From Bacteroidales bacterium (lineage in GTDB: Bacteria; Bacteroidota; Bacteroidia; Bacteroidales; UBA932): DNA of 8,557 nucleotides. The stretch lies in the NCBI GenBank assembly GCA_004552115.1, contig SFPH01000061.1, forward strand, positions 1 to 8,557, written 5' to 3'. This document shows positions 1 to 7,372 of the stretch, in pieces. Made by a program: the position numbers and the translations under genes. The notes beneath the pieces were generated by a model. The model searched no databases and was not told the DNA's origin. It saw only the letters and a list, made by a program, of their open reading frames with translations. Numbering within the stretch: position 1 is the stretch's first letter; the number at the start of each line of letters is the position of its first letter.

Positions 1-2
1 AT

Positions 3-767
3 TTCAGGGCCAGGATTTCGGCCGAGCTGGACAAGAAGATTGTCGGCGGCCTTCACGCGAACATATCGGAGGAATTCAGGCTCAAGGACAATCTCAGTGC
101 GGTTGACAGGTTCTACACTACAGTCGGCCTCACCTGGAAAACCTGCCCGTATTTCAAGATCGGGGCGGCCTATACCCTTATGAATCTGCACAAGCGCGCC
201 GATGCCGGCGGATGGGAATGGGATCTCCGCCACAGGGCAACACTCGACCTTACGGGAATGTACAATGCGGGTTATTTCAAGTTCTCCCTCAGGGAGCGTT
301 TCCAGCTTACCCACAGGACGGGGGAGATGAACATATACCAGAATCCGAGAAACGCCTTCGCCCTCAGGAGCAGGTTCAAGGTCGCTTACGTCTCTCCTTC
401 GAAGCCCATTGAACCTTATGTGTCGGTGGAGGTCCGCAACACCCTCAACAATGTACATTTCGACAGTCCCTCATTCACCGTGAAACAGGGCGACAATGTC
501 CGTTACAATGACGTGTATGTCGACAGGGTGCGTCTCCAGCCAGGTATTGAGTGGAGGCTGAACCGCAGGCAGACCCTGGATTTCTACCTCCTCGGCGACT
601 ATACATATGACAAGAGCTATGATGCCAAGAAGAACGGCAATCTCAAGGTCGTCGAAGATGCTTCCGGCATGCCCGTCTATGATGCGGACGGGGACCCGGT
701 GTATGCGATATTCTATGAGAAGGCCTGGCATTTCTCCATCGGTGTATCATACTCTTATGCATTCTGA
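3..767 (+). CDS. DUF2490-like outer-membrane beta-barrel protein, 5' end cut by window
   Basis: The frame is open from the first bases of the window to the TGA at 765-767, giving 254 visible C-terminal residues; the ATG at 180 is internal, because in-frame coding with the same character (alternating aromatic and charged residues) continues upstream to base 3. The protein shows repeated amphipathic beta-strand patterns rich in Tyr, Phe, Arg and Asp, for example around WEWDLRHRATLDL and RLQPGIEWRL, and ends in SYSYAF with a terminal Phe, the usual signature of a barrel inserted by the BAM machinery. Size and pattern fit DUF2490 proteins, which are predicted outer-membrane barrels of unknown function common in Bacteroidota. 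The signal peptide would lie outside the window. A different small barrel family cannot be excluded. It is followed by 53 non-coding bases and a probable new promoter, so it is likely a separate transcription unit from the next gene. Confidence 0.75.
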   Translation, partial: FRARISAELDKKIVGGLHANISEEFRLKDNLSAVDRFYTTVGLTWKTCPYFKIGAAYTLMNLHKRADAGGWEWDLRHRATLDLTGMYNAGYFKFSLRERFQLTHRTGEMNIYQNPRNAFALRSRFKVAYVSPSKPIEPYVSVEVRNTLNNVHFDSPSFTVKQGDNVRYNDVYVDRVRLQPGIEWRLNRRQTLDFYLLGDYTYDKSYDAKKNGNLKVVEDASGMPVYDADGDPVYAIFYEKAWHFSIGVSYSYAF

Positions 768-788
768 CGTCCGAAGGAAATTTTTTAC

Positions 789-796
789 TAATTTTG
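789..796 (+). promoter_or_regulatory. Probable Bacteroidota -7 element for the thioredoxin lipoprotein operon
   Basis: The bases TAATTTTG match the Bacteroidota primary-sigma -7 consensus TAnnTTTG. They lie 24 bases before the ATG at 821, which leaves a short leader. The -33 element is poor: only TCTG at 763-766 sits at a plausible distance. The call rests mainly on the -7 match and its position in the gap between two genes. Confidence 0.45.
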
Positions 797-820
797 CATT
801 CTGTTAACAATATCTTTCAT

Positions 821-1903
821 ATGAAGAAAATTTTCATTCTGGCGTTTGCTGCGGCAATATCCGCAGCCTGCGCATCAAACAATGGCCAGACATTGCTCAA
901 GGGCAAGGTTGCCGGCCTTGAGGGAGTTGACGAGGTTCACATCTCCCTGCCTTCACAGAATATTGACACAGTCATTGCACTTGCCGGAGTACCTGAATTC
1001 TCCATCAGCCTTCCTGTCGACAAGCTCGCAGCAGGCGTTGTGACAGCAGGCTCCGCAAGAGGCCAGTTCGTTTCCGACGGAACAGTCATCACGGCCAAGT
1101 TCGCCGGCAGCGGAATAGTCTTCGAGTCCAACACGAAGGGCTCTCTCAACAACCGCTTCGAGGAATATGCGAGCCGCACGAAGGAGTCAATGATGGAGTA
1201 TCGGACCACTATGCGCGCCCTCAACGACAGCACAGGCATTTCAGAAGCCGAAAGAGACAGCCTGATGGAGGCATATGCGAACAGCTTCTTCGAGGACTTC
1301 TCCGCCTACAATCTTGAGACAATCACCGCCAACAAGGACAATCTCCTTGCTCTTGCAGCCCTCCAGCAGGTTTATTACGACCTTGAGGATGCTGAGCTGG
1401 ACTCCCTCCTCAACACTCTGGACTCAGCGGTTGTGGCCACCCCTCAGGTGACGAAGATGAAGTCCGCCCTGACTGCCCGCCTCAATACAGCAGAGGGCAG
1501 GATGTTCACGGATTTCACAGTCAAGGGCAAGGATGGGGATGTAAGCCTCTCCGACTACGTCGGCAGGGGAAAGTATATCCTCGTGGATTTCTGGGCATCA
1601 TGGTGCGGCCCTTGCAAGGCTGAGATTCCTTACGTGAAGAAGGCGTATGAGGATTTCCGCGGCAAGGACTTCGACGTGCTCAGCGTTGCTGTATGGGACA
1701 AGCCTCAGGCTACCGTCGACACTGCCAGGGCTTATGGCGTGAACTGGAACCAGATTATTGACGCTCAGGCTGTTCCGACTGAAATCTACGGCATATCCGG
1801 CATTCCTCACATCATTCTCTTCGGCCCTGACGGAACCATCCTGAAGAGGAATCTCCGCGGTGAAGGCATTGCAGAGGAGATTGCCAAGTACGTTCAGCGT
1901 TGA
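821..1903 (+). CDS. Thioredoxin-like (TlpA/ResA-type) lipoprotein with N-terminal DUF4369 domain
   Basis: A 360-residue envelope protein, predicted thiol-disulfide oxidoreductase. Residues 1-17 form a lipoprotein signal peptide: two Lys, a hydrophobic stretch, then lipobox SAAC with the lipidated Cys at 17. A DUF4369-like beta domain covers about 23-110, a mostly helical linker about 110-225, and a TlpA-type thioredoxin fold about 232-360. The active site WCGPC is at 261-265 (Cys262 and Cys265), and the conserved cis-Pro is Pro329 in GIPH. The start chosen is the ATG at 821; the in-frame TTG at 794 lies inside the promoter -7 element and would put residues ahead of the signal peptide. Family members reduce or exchange disulfides of periplasmic proteins; the partner here is unknown. 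Its stop overlaps the uvrC start, so the two are probably co-transcribed. Length is normal for the family. Confidence 0.9.
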   Translation: MKKIFILAFAAAISAACASNNGQTLLKGKVAGLEGVDEVHISLPSQNIDTVIALAGVPEFSISLPVDKLAAGVVTAGSARGQFVSDGTVITAKFAGSGIVFESNTKGSLNNRFEEYASRTKESMMEYRTTMRALNDSTGISEAERDSLMEAYANSFFEDFSAYNLETITANKDNLLALAALQQVYYDLEDAELDSLLNTLDSAVVATPQVTKMKSALTARLNTAEGRMFTDFTVKGKDGDVSLSDYVGRGKYILVDFWASWCGPCKAEIPYVKKAYEDFRGKDFDVLSVAVWDKPQATVDTARAYGVNWNQIIDAQAVPTEIYGISGIPHIILFGPDGTILKRNLRGEGIAEEIAKYVQR

Positions 1904-3696
1904 CGCTAAGAGAGAAGATAGCATTGTTTCCGCATTCCCCCGGAGTCTACAGGTATTATGACTCCGAGGGGATTGTGATATATGTGGGCAAGGCCAAGGA
2001 TCTCCACAAGAGGGTGGCCCAGTATTTCGCCCCGCCCGAACGGCTCACGGCCAAGACCAGGATTCTGGTCTCGAAGATTGCGGACGCGCAGTATTCCGTG
2101 GTGGATTCCGAGGCGGATGCCCTGCTCCTGGAGAACAATCTCATAAAGCAGTACAGGCCGAAGTACAACATTCTCCTGAAGGATTCCAAGACCTATCCGT
2201 GGATATGCGTCACGGGAGACGAGTTCCCGAAGGTTTACCTGACCCGCAGGGTCGTGAAAGGCAACCGCTATTTCGGGCCCTACAGCTCAGTCATGCATGC
2301 CCGCAATCTGCTTGAATTCTTCCATGCGAACTACAAGATAAGGTCCTGCAACCACAAGCTGACCTCGGACGCCATACTCCGCGGCAGATACAGGCCCTGT
2401 CTGGATTTCCATATCGGAAGATGCGCAGGCTGCTGTGCGGGCAAGATTTCCGCAGCCGAATACAATGCGGGAATCGAGGAAATCGTAAGCCTTCTGAAGG
2501 GCGGTGTCAATGAGATAATCCAGCATTACCGCCATCTCATGCGCGATGCCGCTGACCGTCTAGAGTTCGAGCAGGCCCAGATTTACAAGGAGAAGGCAGA
2601 CTCTCTCCAGCAGCATTATTCCAAATCCGTGGTCACTGCCGCGTCGGACGTGGACGTGGATGTCTTCTCCCTCGTCCAGGATGCCTCCGAGGCCTACGGC
2701 AACTTCATCAGAGTGAGGGGAGGAGCCATCATCCAGTCCCTGAATCTCGGATTCAAACTCAATATCGAGGAGGAACCGGCCTCAATCCTGAGCGAGTTCA
2801 TTGCTGAAATAGAGTCCAAGTTCGGGAAGATTGCCGGCGAGGTCATTGTGCCTTTCCTCCCTGATGTGGAGATGGAGGGAGTGCGTTTCCGCATCCCGGT
2901 CAAGGGCGACAAGCTCGCCCTGCTGGACTTGAGCGCCAGGAACGCCCGGGAGTATCAGTTCAATTCCATCCGCCAGAAAGAGCACACCGACCCTGACCAG
3001 TACCGTGCGACCGTGCTGGAGGAACTCCGCAAGGCCATCGGGATGGATGCCCTGCCTGAGCACATAGAGTGCTTCGACAACTCCAATATCCAGGGGACCA
3101 ATCCGGTAGCCTCCTGCGTTGTCTTCCGCGGCGGGATGCCTTCCAAGAAAGATTACCGGAAATTCAAGATCAAGACCGTGATCGGGGCCAATGACTATGC
3201 CTCGATGAAGGAAGTGGTGAACCGGAGATATTCCAGGATGCTGGCCGAGGCTCCGGATGATCTGCCGCAGCTAATTGTCATTGACGGAGGCAAGGGCCAG
3301 CTCGACTTTGCCTTTCAGGCATTGGCGGAGCTTGGTCTTACTGAGAAGCTTACGGTGGTCGGTCTGGCCAAGCGCCTGGAGGAGGTCATCAGGGTGGGCG
3401 ACCCGTATCCGCTCTTCATTGACCGCAACTCCGCGGCATTGAAACTCCTGCAGAGGATTCGCGACGAGGCTCACCGTTTCGGAATCACATTCCACCGCAG
3501 CCTCAGGAGCAAGAGCCAGATAGAATCCGCCCTGACCGGGATCAAGGGGGTCGGAGAGCAGACGGAAAAACGTCTTCTGATGCATTACGGAAGCGTTCCC
3601 AGGATTGCCGCTGCGGATGTGGAAGACCTCGCCTCCTTCCTCGGGAAGCGCGATCTGGCAGAGCGGATACACAATGAACTCAACAAGATATATTGA
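1900..3696 (+). CDS. uvrC: UvrABC system protein C (excinuclease subunit)
   Basis: UvrC makes both incisions around a DNA lesion in nucleotide-excision repair, acting in the cytoplasm with UvrA and UvrB. All domains are present in 598 residues. The GIY-YIG nuclease is at about 13-95, with Tyr17, the YVG at 28-30, Arg38 and Glu78. A Cys cluster for the iron-sulfur site uses Cys150, Cys167, Cys175 and Cys179. The UVR motif (UvrB contact) lies at about 213-237. The RNase H-like nuclease carries Asp393 (CFDNSN), Asp462 (VIDGGKGQ) and His525 (DEAHRFG). Helix-hairpin-helix DNA binding is at about 544-595. The start is TTG at 1900, which shares bases with the TGA of the previous gene. The frame is open upstream only to a TGA at 1861-1863 and holds no ATG there, and the N-terminus aligns well with other UvrC proteins, so TTG is the best choice. 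No Shine-Dalgarno sequence is visible; translational coupling is likely. The pnuC-like gene begins 7 bases after its stop. Confidence 0.97.
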   Translation: MTLREKIALFPHSPGVYRYYDSEGIVIYVGKAKDLHKRVAQYFAPPERLTAKTRILVSKIADAQYSVVDSEADALLLENNLIKQYRPKYNILLKDSKTYPWICVTGDEFPKVYLTRRVVKGNRYFGPYSSVMHARNLLEFFHANYKIRSCNHKLTSDAILRGRYRPCLDFHIGRCAGCCAGKISAAEYNAGIEEIVSLLKGGVNEIIQHYRHLMRDAADRLEFEQAQIYKEKADSLQQHYSKSVVTAASDVDVDVFSLVQDASEAYGNFIRVRGGAIIQSLNLGFKLNIEEEPASILSEFIAEIESKFGKIAGEVIVPFLPDVEMEGVRFRIPVKGDKLALLDLSARNAREYQFNSIRQKEHTDPDQYRATVLEELRKAIGMDALPEHIECFDNSNIQGTNPVASCVVFRGGMPSKKDYRKFKIKTVIGANDYASMKEVVNRRYSRMLAEAPDDLPQLIVIDGGKGQLDFAFQALAELGLTEKLTVVGLAKRLEEVIRVGDPYPLFIDRNSAALKLLQRIRDEAHRFGITFHRSLRSKSQIESALTGIKGVGEQTEKRLLMHYGSVPRIAAADVEDLASFLGKRDLAERIHNELNKIY

Positions 3697-3703
3697 CTGT
3701 ACA

Positions 3704-4462
3704 ATGAAAATCAGCGAAAAGAAATTCAACCTCTGGTTCAATGCCTTCATCCTGGTCGGAATGCTTCTGGCCGTGGTCGTGACCAATGTCTACAAGTTCC
3801 AGCAGCCCGGAGCGAGGCATTTCATGCTCTTGCTGGCCAGTGTGGGCGCATTGACCGGTGTCATCAATACCGTCCTGTCAGCCAACGGCAACATTCTCAC
3901 CTTCCTTTTCGGCCTCATTGACGTCACAATCGCCTCCTATGTGGCCTTCGACAGCAGCATCCGTCCGGGAGGGGACCCGGTCTGGGGCAATTTCGCCCTT
4001 CACGCATTCTATTTCCTGCCGATGCAGTTCGTGGGATGGTGGCAATGGAGGAAGAGGGGAGCCTCCTCAAAAGAGAAAGTCAGGGCCCGCAGGCTTGACG
4101 GCAGGCAATGGGCCATGCTCTCGGCAGCCTTTGCCGCAGGTACCGTGACGGCATATCTGATACTTTGCGCAGTCGGCGGCAGCCCGGAGACAGAGGGATT
4201 CATCCGTACCGTCATTCTCTTCGATGCCCTGGTGCTCGTGCTGAACATTCTCGGCCAGGTACTGATGTCCCTTGCATTCATGGAGCAGTGGGTGGTCTGG
4301 ATACTGGTCAATATCTTCTCCATCTGCCTATGGGGAGGAAAGGCCCTGTCATCTCCGGATTCCAGCTATACCGTGGTGATGGTCATCAAGTACATTTTCT
4401 ATTTCCTGAATTCCCTCAACGGACTGAGAATATGGTACGGCCTCAGCAGGGGAGAGCGGTGA
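3704..4462 (+). CDS. pnuC: PnuC-family nicotinamide-nucleoside transporter
   Basis: A 252-residue polytopic inner-membrane protein. Likely helices are at about 10-28, 38-59, 62-82, 97-116, 137-157, 168-191, 196-215 and 224-242. The WWQW at 112-115, after an FLPMQFVG helix, matches the PnuC Trp-Gln-Trp motif, and the later pattern (ILFDALVLVL, then EQWVVWILVN, then NSLNGLRIW) is the second half of the PnuC fold. PnuC proteins carry nicotinamide riboside by facilitated diffusion, with trapping by cytoplasmic phosphorylation, feeding NAD salvage. The ATG at 3704 was chosen: it follows the uvrC stop by 7 bases and opens on a short polar N-terminus. An upstream in-frame extension to 3605 would overlap uvrC by 92 bases and has no support. 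No NAD-salvage kinase or receptor lies nearby, so the exact vitamin is unproven; relatives of PnuC carry riboflavin or thiamine. Confidence 0.85.
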   Translation: MKISEKKFNLWFNAFILVGMLLAVVVTNVYKFQQPGARHFMLLLASVGALTGVINTVLSANGNILTFLFGLIDVTIASYVAFDSSIRPGGDPVWGNFALHAFYFLPMQFVGWWQWRKRGASSKEKVRARRLDGRQWAMLSAAFAAGTVTAYLILCAVGGSPETEGFIRTVILFDALVLVLNILGQVLMSLAFMEQWVVWILVNIFSICLWGGKALSSPDSSYTVVMVIKYIFYFLNSLNGLRIWYGLSRGER

Positions 4463-4575
4463 AACTGTCGGGGACACTGCGTTTCACATTGTACCCAAAC
4501 GGCACTTAATAAGCGGAAATAGGTAAAATTATTGTCGTTTGGTCGAAATTGTTTTATTTTTTGGATTTTTTTTGC

Positions 4576-4583
4576 TTACTTTG
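4576..4583 (+). promoter_or_regulatory. Probable -7 element of the acpP promoter
   Basis: The 174-base gap 4463-4636 is the largest non-coding stretch and is strongly AT-rich after 4505. TTACTTTG matches the -7 consensus TAnnTTTG at all but the second position. ATTG at 4548-4551 is a possible -33 element, although 24 bases is a long spacing; TTTG motifs at 4538-4541 and 4560-4563 fit less well. The leader from about 4590 to the ATG at 4637 is A/T-rich without a Shine-Dalgarno sequence, as is usual for highly expressed Bacteroidota genes. I see no convincing terminator for the preceding gene in the first 40 bases of the gap, only a 5-pair CGTTT/AAACG hairpin without a T tract. Confidence 0.5.
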
Positions 4584-4636
4584 CCGAGTTAATTGACAGA
4601 GGATATATATTTATTAATCAATAAACAAAATTTAAT

Positions 4637-4885
4637 ATGTCACACGAAGAAATTGTAAATCAGGTAAAGGCCATCATCGTTGACAAGCTTGGTGCTGAGG
4701 AGTCTGAAGTAACCGAGTCTGCGAACTTCACCAATGACCTCGGTGCAGATTCACTCGATACAGTTGAGCTCATCATGGAGTTCGAGAGGGTATTCGATAT
4801 CAAGATCCCAGATGAGGACGGCGGTCAGATCTCCACTGTAGGCGACGCTATCGCTTATGTTGAGAACAAGCTCAGCCAGAAGTAA
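4637..4885 (+). CDS. acpP: Acyl carrier protein
   Basis: An 82-residue acidic protein, the expected size for ACP. It carries growing acyl chains in fatty-acid synthesis on a 4'-phosphopantetheine arm attached to Ser39 of the DSL motif ([10 protein letters not shown]). Helix I (about 3-17), the long loop, the recognition helix II after Ser39 (about 39-53), and the IPDED segment before helix III are all visible. The ATG at 4637 follows an AT-rich leader with a probable promoter, and a hairpin terminator follows 22 bases after the stop. It therefore appears to be a single-gene unit; in many Bacteroidales acpP is followed directly by fabF and rnc, which are not here. Nothing suggests a specialised biosynthetic ACP: the core motifs are those of the housekeeping protein. 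Confidence 0.96.
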   Translation: MSHEEIVNQVKAIIVDKLGAEESEVTESANFTNDLGADSLDTVELIMEFERVFDIKIPDEDGGQISTVGDAIAYVENKLSQK

Positions 4886-4907
4886 TATCTGATTCTGCAG
4901 ATAAAAG

Positions 4908-4937
4908 AGAAGAGGGTCACAATTGTGATCCTCTTCT
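4908..4937. terminator. Bidirectional hairpin terminator between acpP and the DUF4270 gene
   Basis: A 13-pair stem (4908-4920 with 4925-4937, one G-T pair) closes an AATT loop. On the plus strand the stem is followed by TTGTGTT, a weak T tract. On the minus strand it is followed by CTCTTTTAT. It lies 22 bases after the acpP stop and 19 bases beyond the DUF4270 stop on the other strand, exactly between two convergent genes, so it probably serves both. Confidence 0.8.
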
Positions 4938-4956
4938 TTGTGTTATGCTGCATGCG

Positions 4957-6536
4957 CTATTCTCCGGATTTCGGAACGGCGAATGTGATTCTGAATACAG
5001 GTGCGCGTCCCTCATTTTCCGGGCCGTTGAGGACGGCGCGGTAGAATCTGTGGAAGTCCATCATCTGCATGGTTGTCTCCAGACTCTCCGATTCCGATGA
5101 CGACGAGGCGTACATTGCCTGCATCATATAGTAATTGTAGTAATTGTTGTAATAGCTGCCGTAGCCGTATCCTCCGTATCCGCCGTAACCACCATATCCG
5201 CCATATCCGTAACCATTGTACATGCTGTTGTAGTAGCTCATGTAGTTCATCATATCCAGATAGTCGCTCGATGATGATGAGGATGATGAGGAGCCTTTGA
5301 AAATGGTCTCGGTCGCCATTGCGAGCAGCCAGATGTCATAATTCTCGATCTTTTCCAGATCTTCGAGCTTGAGGATTTCCTGGACGTGGTGCGAGATGTC
5401 CGGAGCATAGCGGCATCTTGAGCGGTCTATGTTGCCCTGGTTCTCGTCCGATGCGCTGGCGTCCGAGATGCCGGCGTAGGTCACCGAGGTGTCCGTCGCA
5501 ATGCGGCAGGTCGGGCTGACCATTGTCGGATACTGGCATATCTTCAGGTAGTCTTCCGGAAATTCGAAAGGCAGGTCGATAGTGGCCTTGCTGACCACTA
5601 TGGACGAAGGGTCGTCGGTATGCTTGAGAATCTCATCAAGCACCTTTTCCCTGAGTCCGGCTGCCTTGATGACAGGTTTCAGTCCCTTTCCTCCCTCGAT
5701 GTAGAGCTTCTCCCCGGCCTTTCCTGCGAGATGCCCGCTCTCATGCGTGGTAATGTCGTATGCAATCTGCGGGTAGGTGGTGGCGCTTGTTGCCGTCACG
5801 CCGCTCAGGTCATAAATCTGGGCAGGTCCGAGATAGAACAGGAAAGATGTGTCAATCTGTCCTCTTCCCTCATATTCGGCGGTAAACTTGAGCTCTGCGG
5901 TCGAACCGTATATATATCCGTTGCTGACGCTGAGCGGGAGCTTGAACATGTTGATCCGGCCTCCTTTGCCGGTTGGCGGATCCACTGTCAGGATTATTCC
6001 CGGGAATTTCTCCAGGTAGTTGCTGATGGTGTCGAGATCGCTGTCCGTTATGTTCAGATATTTCTCGCCGAACTCGCGGGTGAAATCGAATGAGAGGGAA
6101 TCCTTGCCGTTATAGACAGGAATTCCGTCAGTAATCCTCTTCTTCGTGTAGGTTACCTCCGGGGCTGCCTTGGAGTAGTCCAGAGCCTTGTCCAGCTCGT
6201 AAACATTGATATTTTGGAGTATGAACTGCTGGCTGAAATCGTCATATGAGGTGGAGTCCGGAACTGCGGAAAAATGGAAGCCCCTGAAGACCTGGTCGTA
6301 AGCCCGAATGTATCATCCCTGACCGCGCCTACGGTGAATTTGTAAAGACTGTAGGACGAGAGACTGTCAGCCATTTCCATATTGATGTCCTCGATGGGGA
6401 ATTCCACCGTGTAAAGATCATACAGCTGGTTGTCCGCAATGAAGGATTCTCCGAGCGAGGAGTTGATGTTTACGCAGGAAGCGGCAACCAGTCCGGCAGC
6501 GGCAGCCGCAAATCCGTGTCTGAATGAAAAGCTCAT
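4957..6536 (-). pseudogene. DUF4270 lipoprotein, reading frame broken once
   Basis: On the minus strand a DUF4270 protein starts at 6536 and ends with TAG at 4957-4959, but in two frames. The first part opens with a lipoprotein signal peptide (Arg6, an Ala-rich core, lipobox AASC, Cys21). It then reads sensibly to about FGLTTRSS (residues 77-84), and that frame ends as nonsense at 6153. The second frame is open from 6312 and reads FHFSAVPDS, then INVYEL, NGKDSLSFDF, KGGRINMF and onward to the stop, continuous family-like sequence. The annotated GTG at 5985 is therefore not a start; coding continues about 320 bases upstream of it. The break lies near 6280-6312 and corresponds to 3k+1 missing bases. 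From my memory of the family, some 15-20 residues normally lie between the TTRSS-like and FHFSAV-like segments, so a small deletion rather than one lost base is likely. A Ser- and Gly-Tyr-rich insert sits near the C-terminus. DUF4270 proteins are surface or periplasmic lipoproteins of unknown function. The gene starts 3 bases after the preceding glycogen-synthase-like stop, so they form an operon. Confidence 0.75.
5083..5292 (-). repeat. Low-complexity Ser / Gly-Tyr / Ser-Glu insert encoded within the DUF4270 gene
   Basis: Read on the minus strand, nine consecutive Ser codons (5292-5266) lead into a Tyr-, Met- and Asn-rich stretch. Next comes a 19-residue Gly-Tyr tract (5214-5158) built on the unit GGY, then more Tyr and Asn, and finally SSSSESES ending at 5083. 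Third codon positions vary within the Gly-Tyr units (GGA, GGC and GGT; TAT and TAC), so this is not a fresh perfect-repeat expansion at DNA level. It looks maintained for its amino-acid composition. Confidence 0.85.
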
Positions 6537-6539
6537 TTG

Positions 6540-7346
6540 CTAAAGACTTTCGTAAAAATTGTTATAAGCGTCAATGTATGAACCGTCCTCAATCGCCTTG
6601 GCGCTGTATTCGAGCATTGGCAGGGACAGCCCCTTGCAGTACTCCTTCAGCCCGCTGTCCACATCGTCCGAGCCGAGGATGATTCCATCGGAATACCGGG
6701 CGGCGGTTTTCGCAAGATTTATGCCAGTCGATTCACTGAGGTCCGGAATGTCCCCGTCAGCTATGTCTCCGAATTTCACGAGGGAAGCGAGATCTTCGTC
6801 GAATTTTCCCGGAGTGTCGCCGTAAAGGGAGAGCACGACCTTGCTGGATGCGAAGATGGGATCGTCCTTGTAGATTTTCTTCAGGTAGAGGGGCAGGACC
6901 TGGGTGATCCAACCCTGGCAATGTATGATGTCAGGAGCCCACCTGAGCTTCTTGACCGTCTCGAGGACGCCCCGGGCGAAGAACACGGCCCTTTCGGCAT
7001 TGTCCTGGAAGAAGACTCCGTCGTCATCCCGGTCAATCTGCTTTCTTTTGAAATAGTCCTCGTTGTCAATGAAATACACCTGCATTCTTGCGGAAGAGAT
7101 GGAAGCTACCTTGATCACGAGAGGTCTGTCCACGTCGTCGATGACAATGTTCATTCCCGAAAGCCTTATGACCTCGTGGAGTTGGTTCTTCCGTTCGTTT
7201 ATGCATCCGTAGCGGGGCATGAACGACCTGATTTCCTTCTTCCTTTCCTGGATTCCCTGGGGAAGGTATCGTCCTATCCCGGAGATGTGATTCTCGGGAA
7301 GGTACGGGTAAATCTCGGAATTAACGAACAAAATCTTCTCTCCCAT
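6540..7346 (-). CDS. Glycogen/starch synthase N-terminal-domain (GT5-like) protein, half-length Bacteroidales form
   Basis: A 268-residue cytoplasmic protein matching only the N-terminal Rossmann domain of glycogen synthase: ILFVNSEIYPYLPE at the start, RSFMPRYGCINERKNQLHEVIRL in the middle, QVYFIDNEDYF at 89-99, then HCQGW at 142-146 where HCHGW is usual. The C-terminal nucleotide-sugar domain of full glycogen synthases is absent, and the Lys-x-Gly-Gly-Leu motif that contacts ADP-glucose is replaced by ISGIG near residues 21-25. As I recall, Bacteroidales commonly carry this roughly 270-residue form, so it is not truncated here; its end is followed cleanly by the next gene. It is often labelled glycogen synthase, but enzyme activity is doubtful with these parts missing. 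The ATG at 7346 has a good -7 promoter element 27 bases upstream. The DUF4270 gene starts 3 bases after its stop. Function is unknown. Confidence 0.85.
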   Translation of the reverse strand: MGEKILFVNSEIYPYLPENHISGIGRYLPQGIQERKKEIRSFMPRYGCINERKNQLHEVIRLSGMNIVIDDVDRPLVIKVASISSARMQVYFIDNEDYFKRKQIDRDDDGVFFQDNAERAVFFARGVLETVKKLRWAPDIIHCQGWITQVLPLYLKKIYKDDPIFASSKVVLSLYGDTPGKFDEDLASLVKFGDIADGDIPDLSESTGINLAKTAARYSDGIILGSDDVDSGLKEYCKGLSLPMLEYSAKAIEDGSYIDAYNNFYESL

Positions 7347-7372
7347 ATGATTTTCAATATTGGTTCATCAAA

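Noticed and set aside
794..820. TTG start for the thioredoxin lipoprotein, adding 9 residues
   Set aside because: The codon lies inside the -7 element, and the added residues would precede a standard lipoprotein signal peptide beginning at the ATG at 821.
3605..3703. Extended PnuC N-terminus overlapping uvrC
   Set aside because: The extra residues come from an alternate frame of the uvrC end, and the ATG at 3704 is well placed for the first helix.
3271..3786. Minus-strand open frame of 171 codons across the uvrC-pnuC junction
   Set aside because: It is antisense to well-supported coding sequence of uvrC and pnuC, has no promoter or recognisable domain, and reflects codon bias of the real genes.
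5158..5214. Possible CRISPR-like or tandem DNA repeat
   Set aside because: Units are only 9 bases with varied third positions and no spacers; it encodes a Gly-Tyr tract within an open coding frame.
4957..5985. Separate DUF4270 gene starting at the GTG at 5985
   Set aside because: In-frame family-like sequence continues upstream to about 6312, so this is the interior of a broken longer gene and not a start.
5620..6093. Plus-strand open frame of 157 codons inside the DUF4270 gene
   Set aside because: Antisense to continuous DUF4270 family sequence, with no start context or domain of its own.
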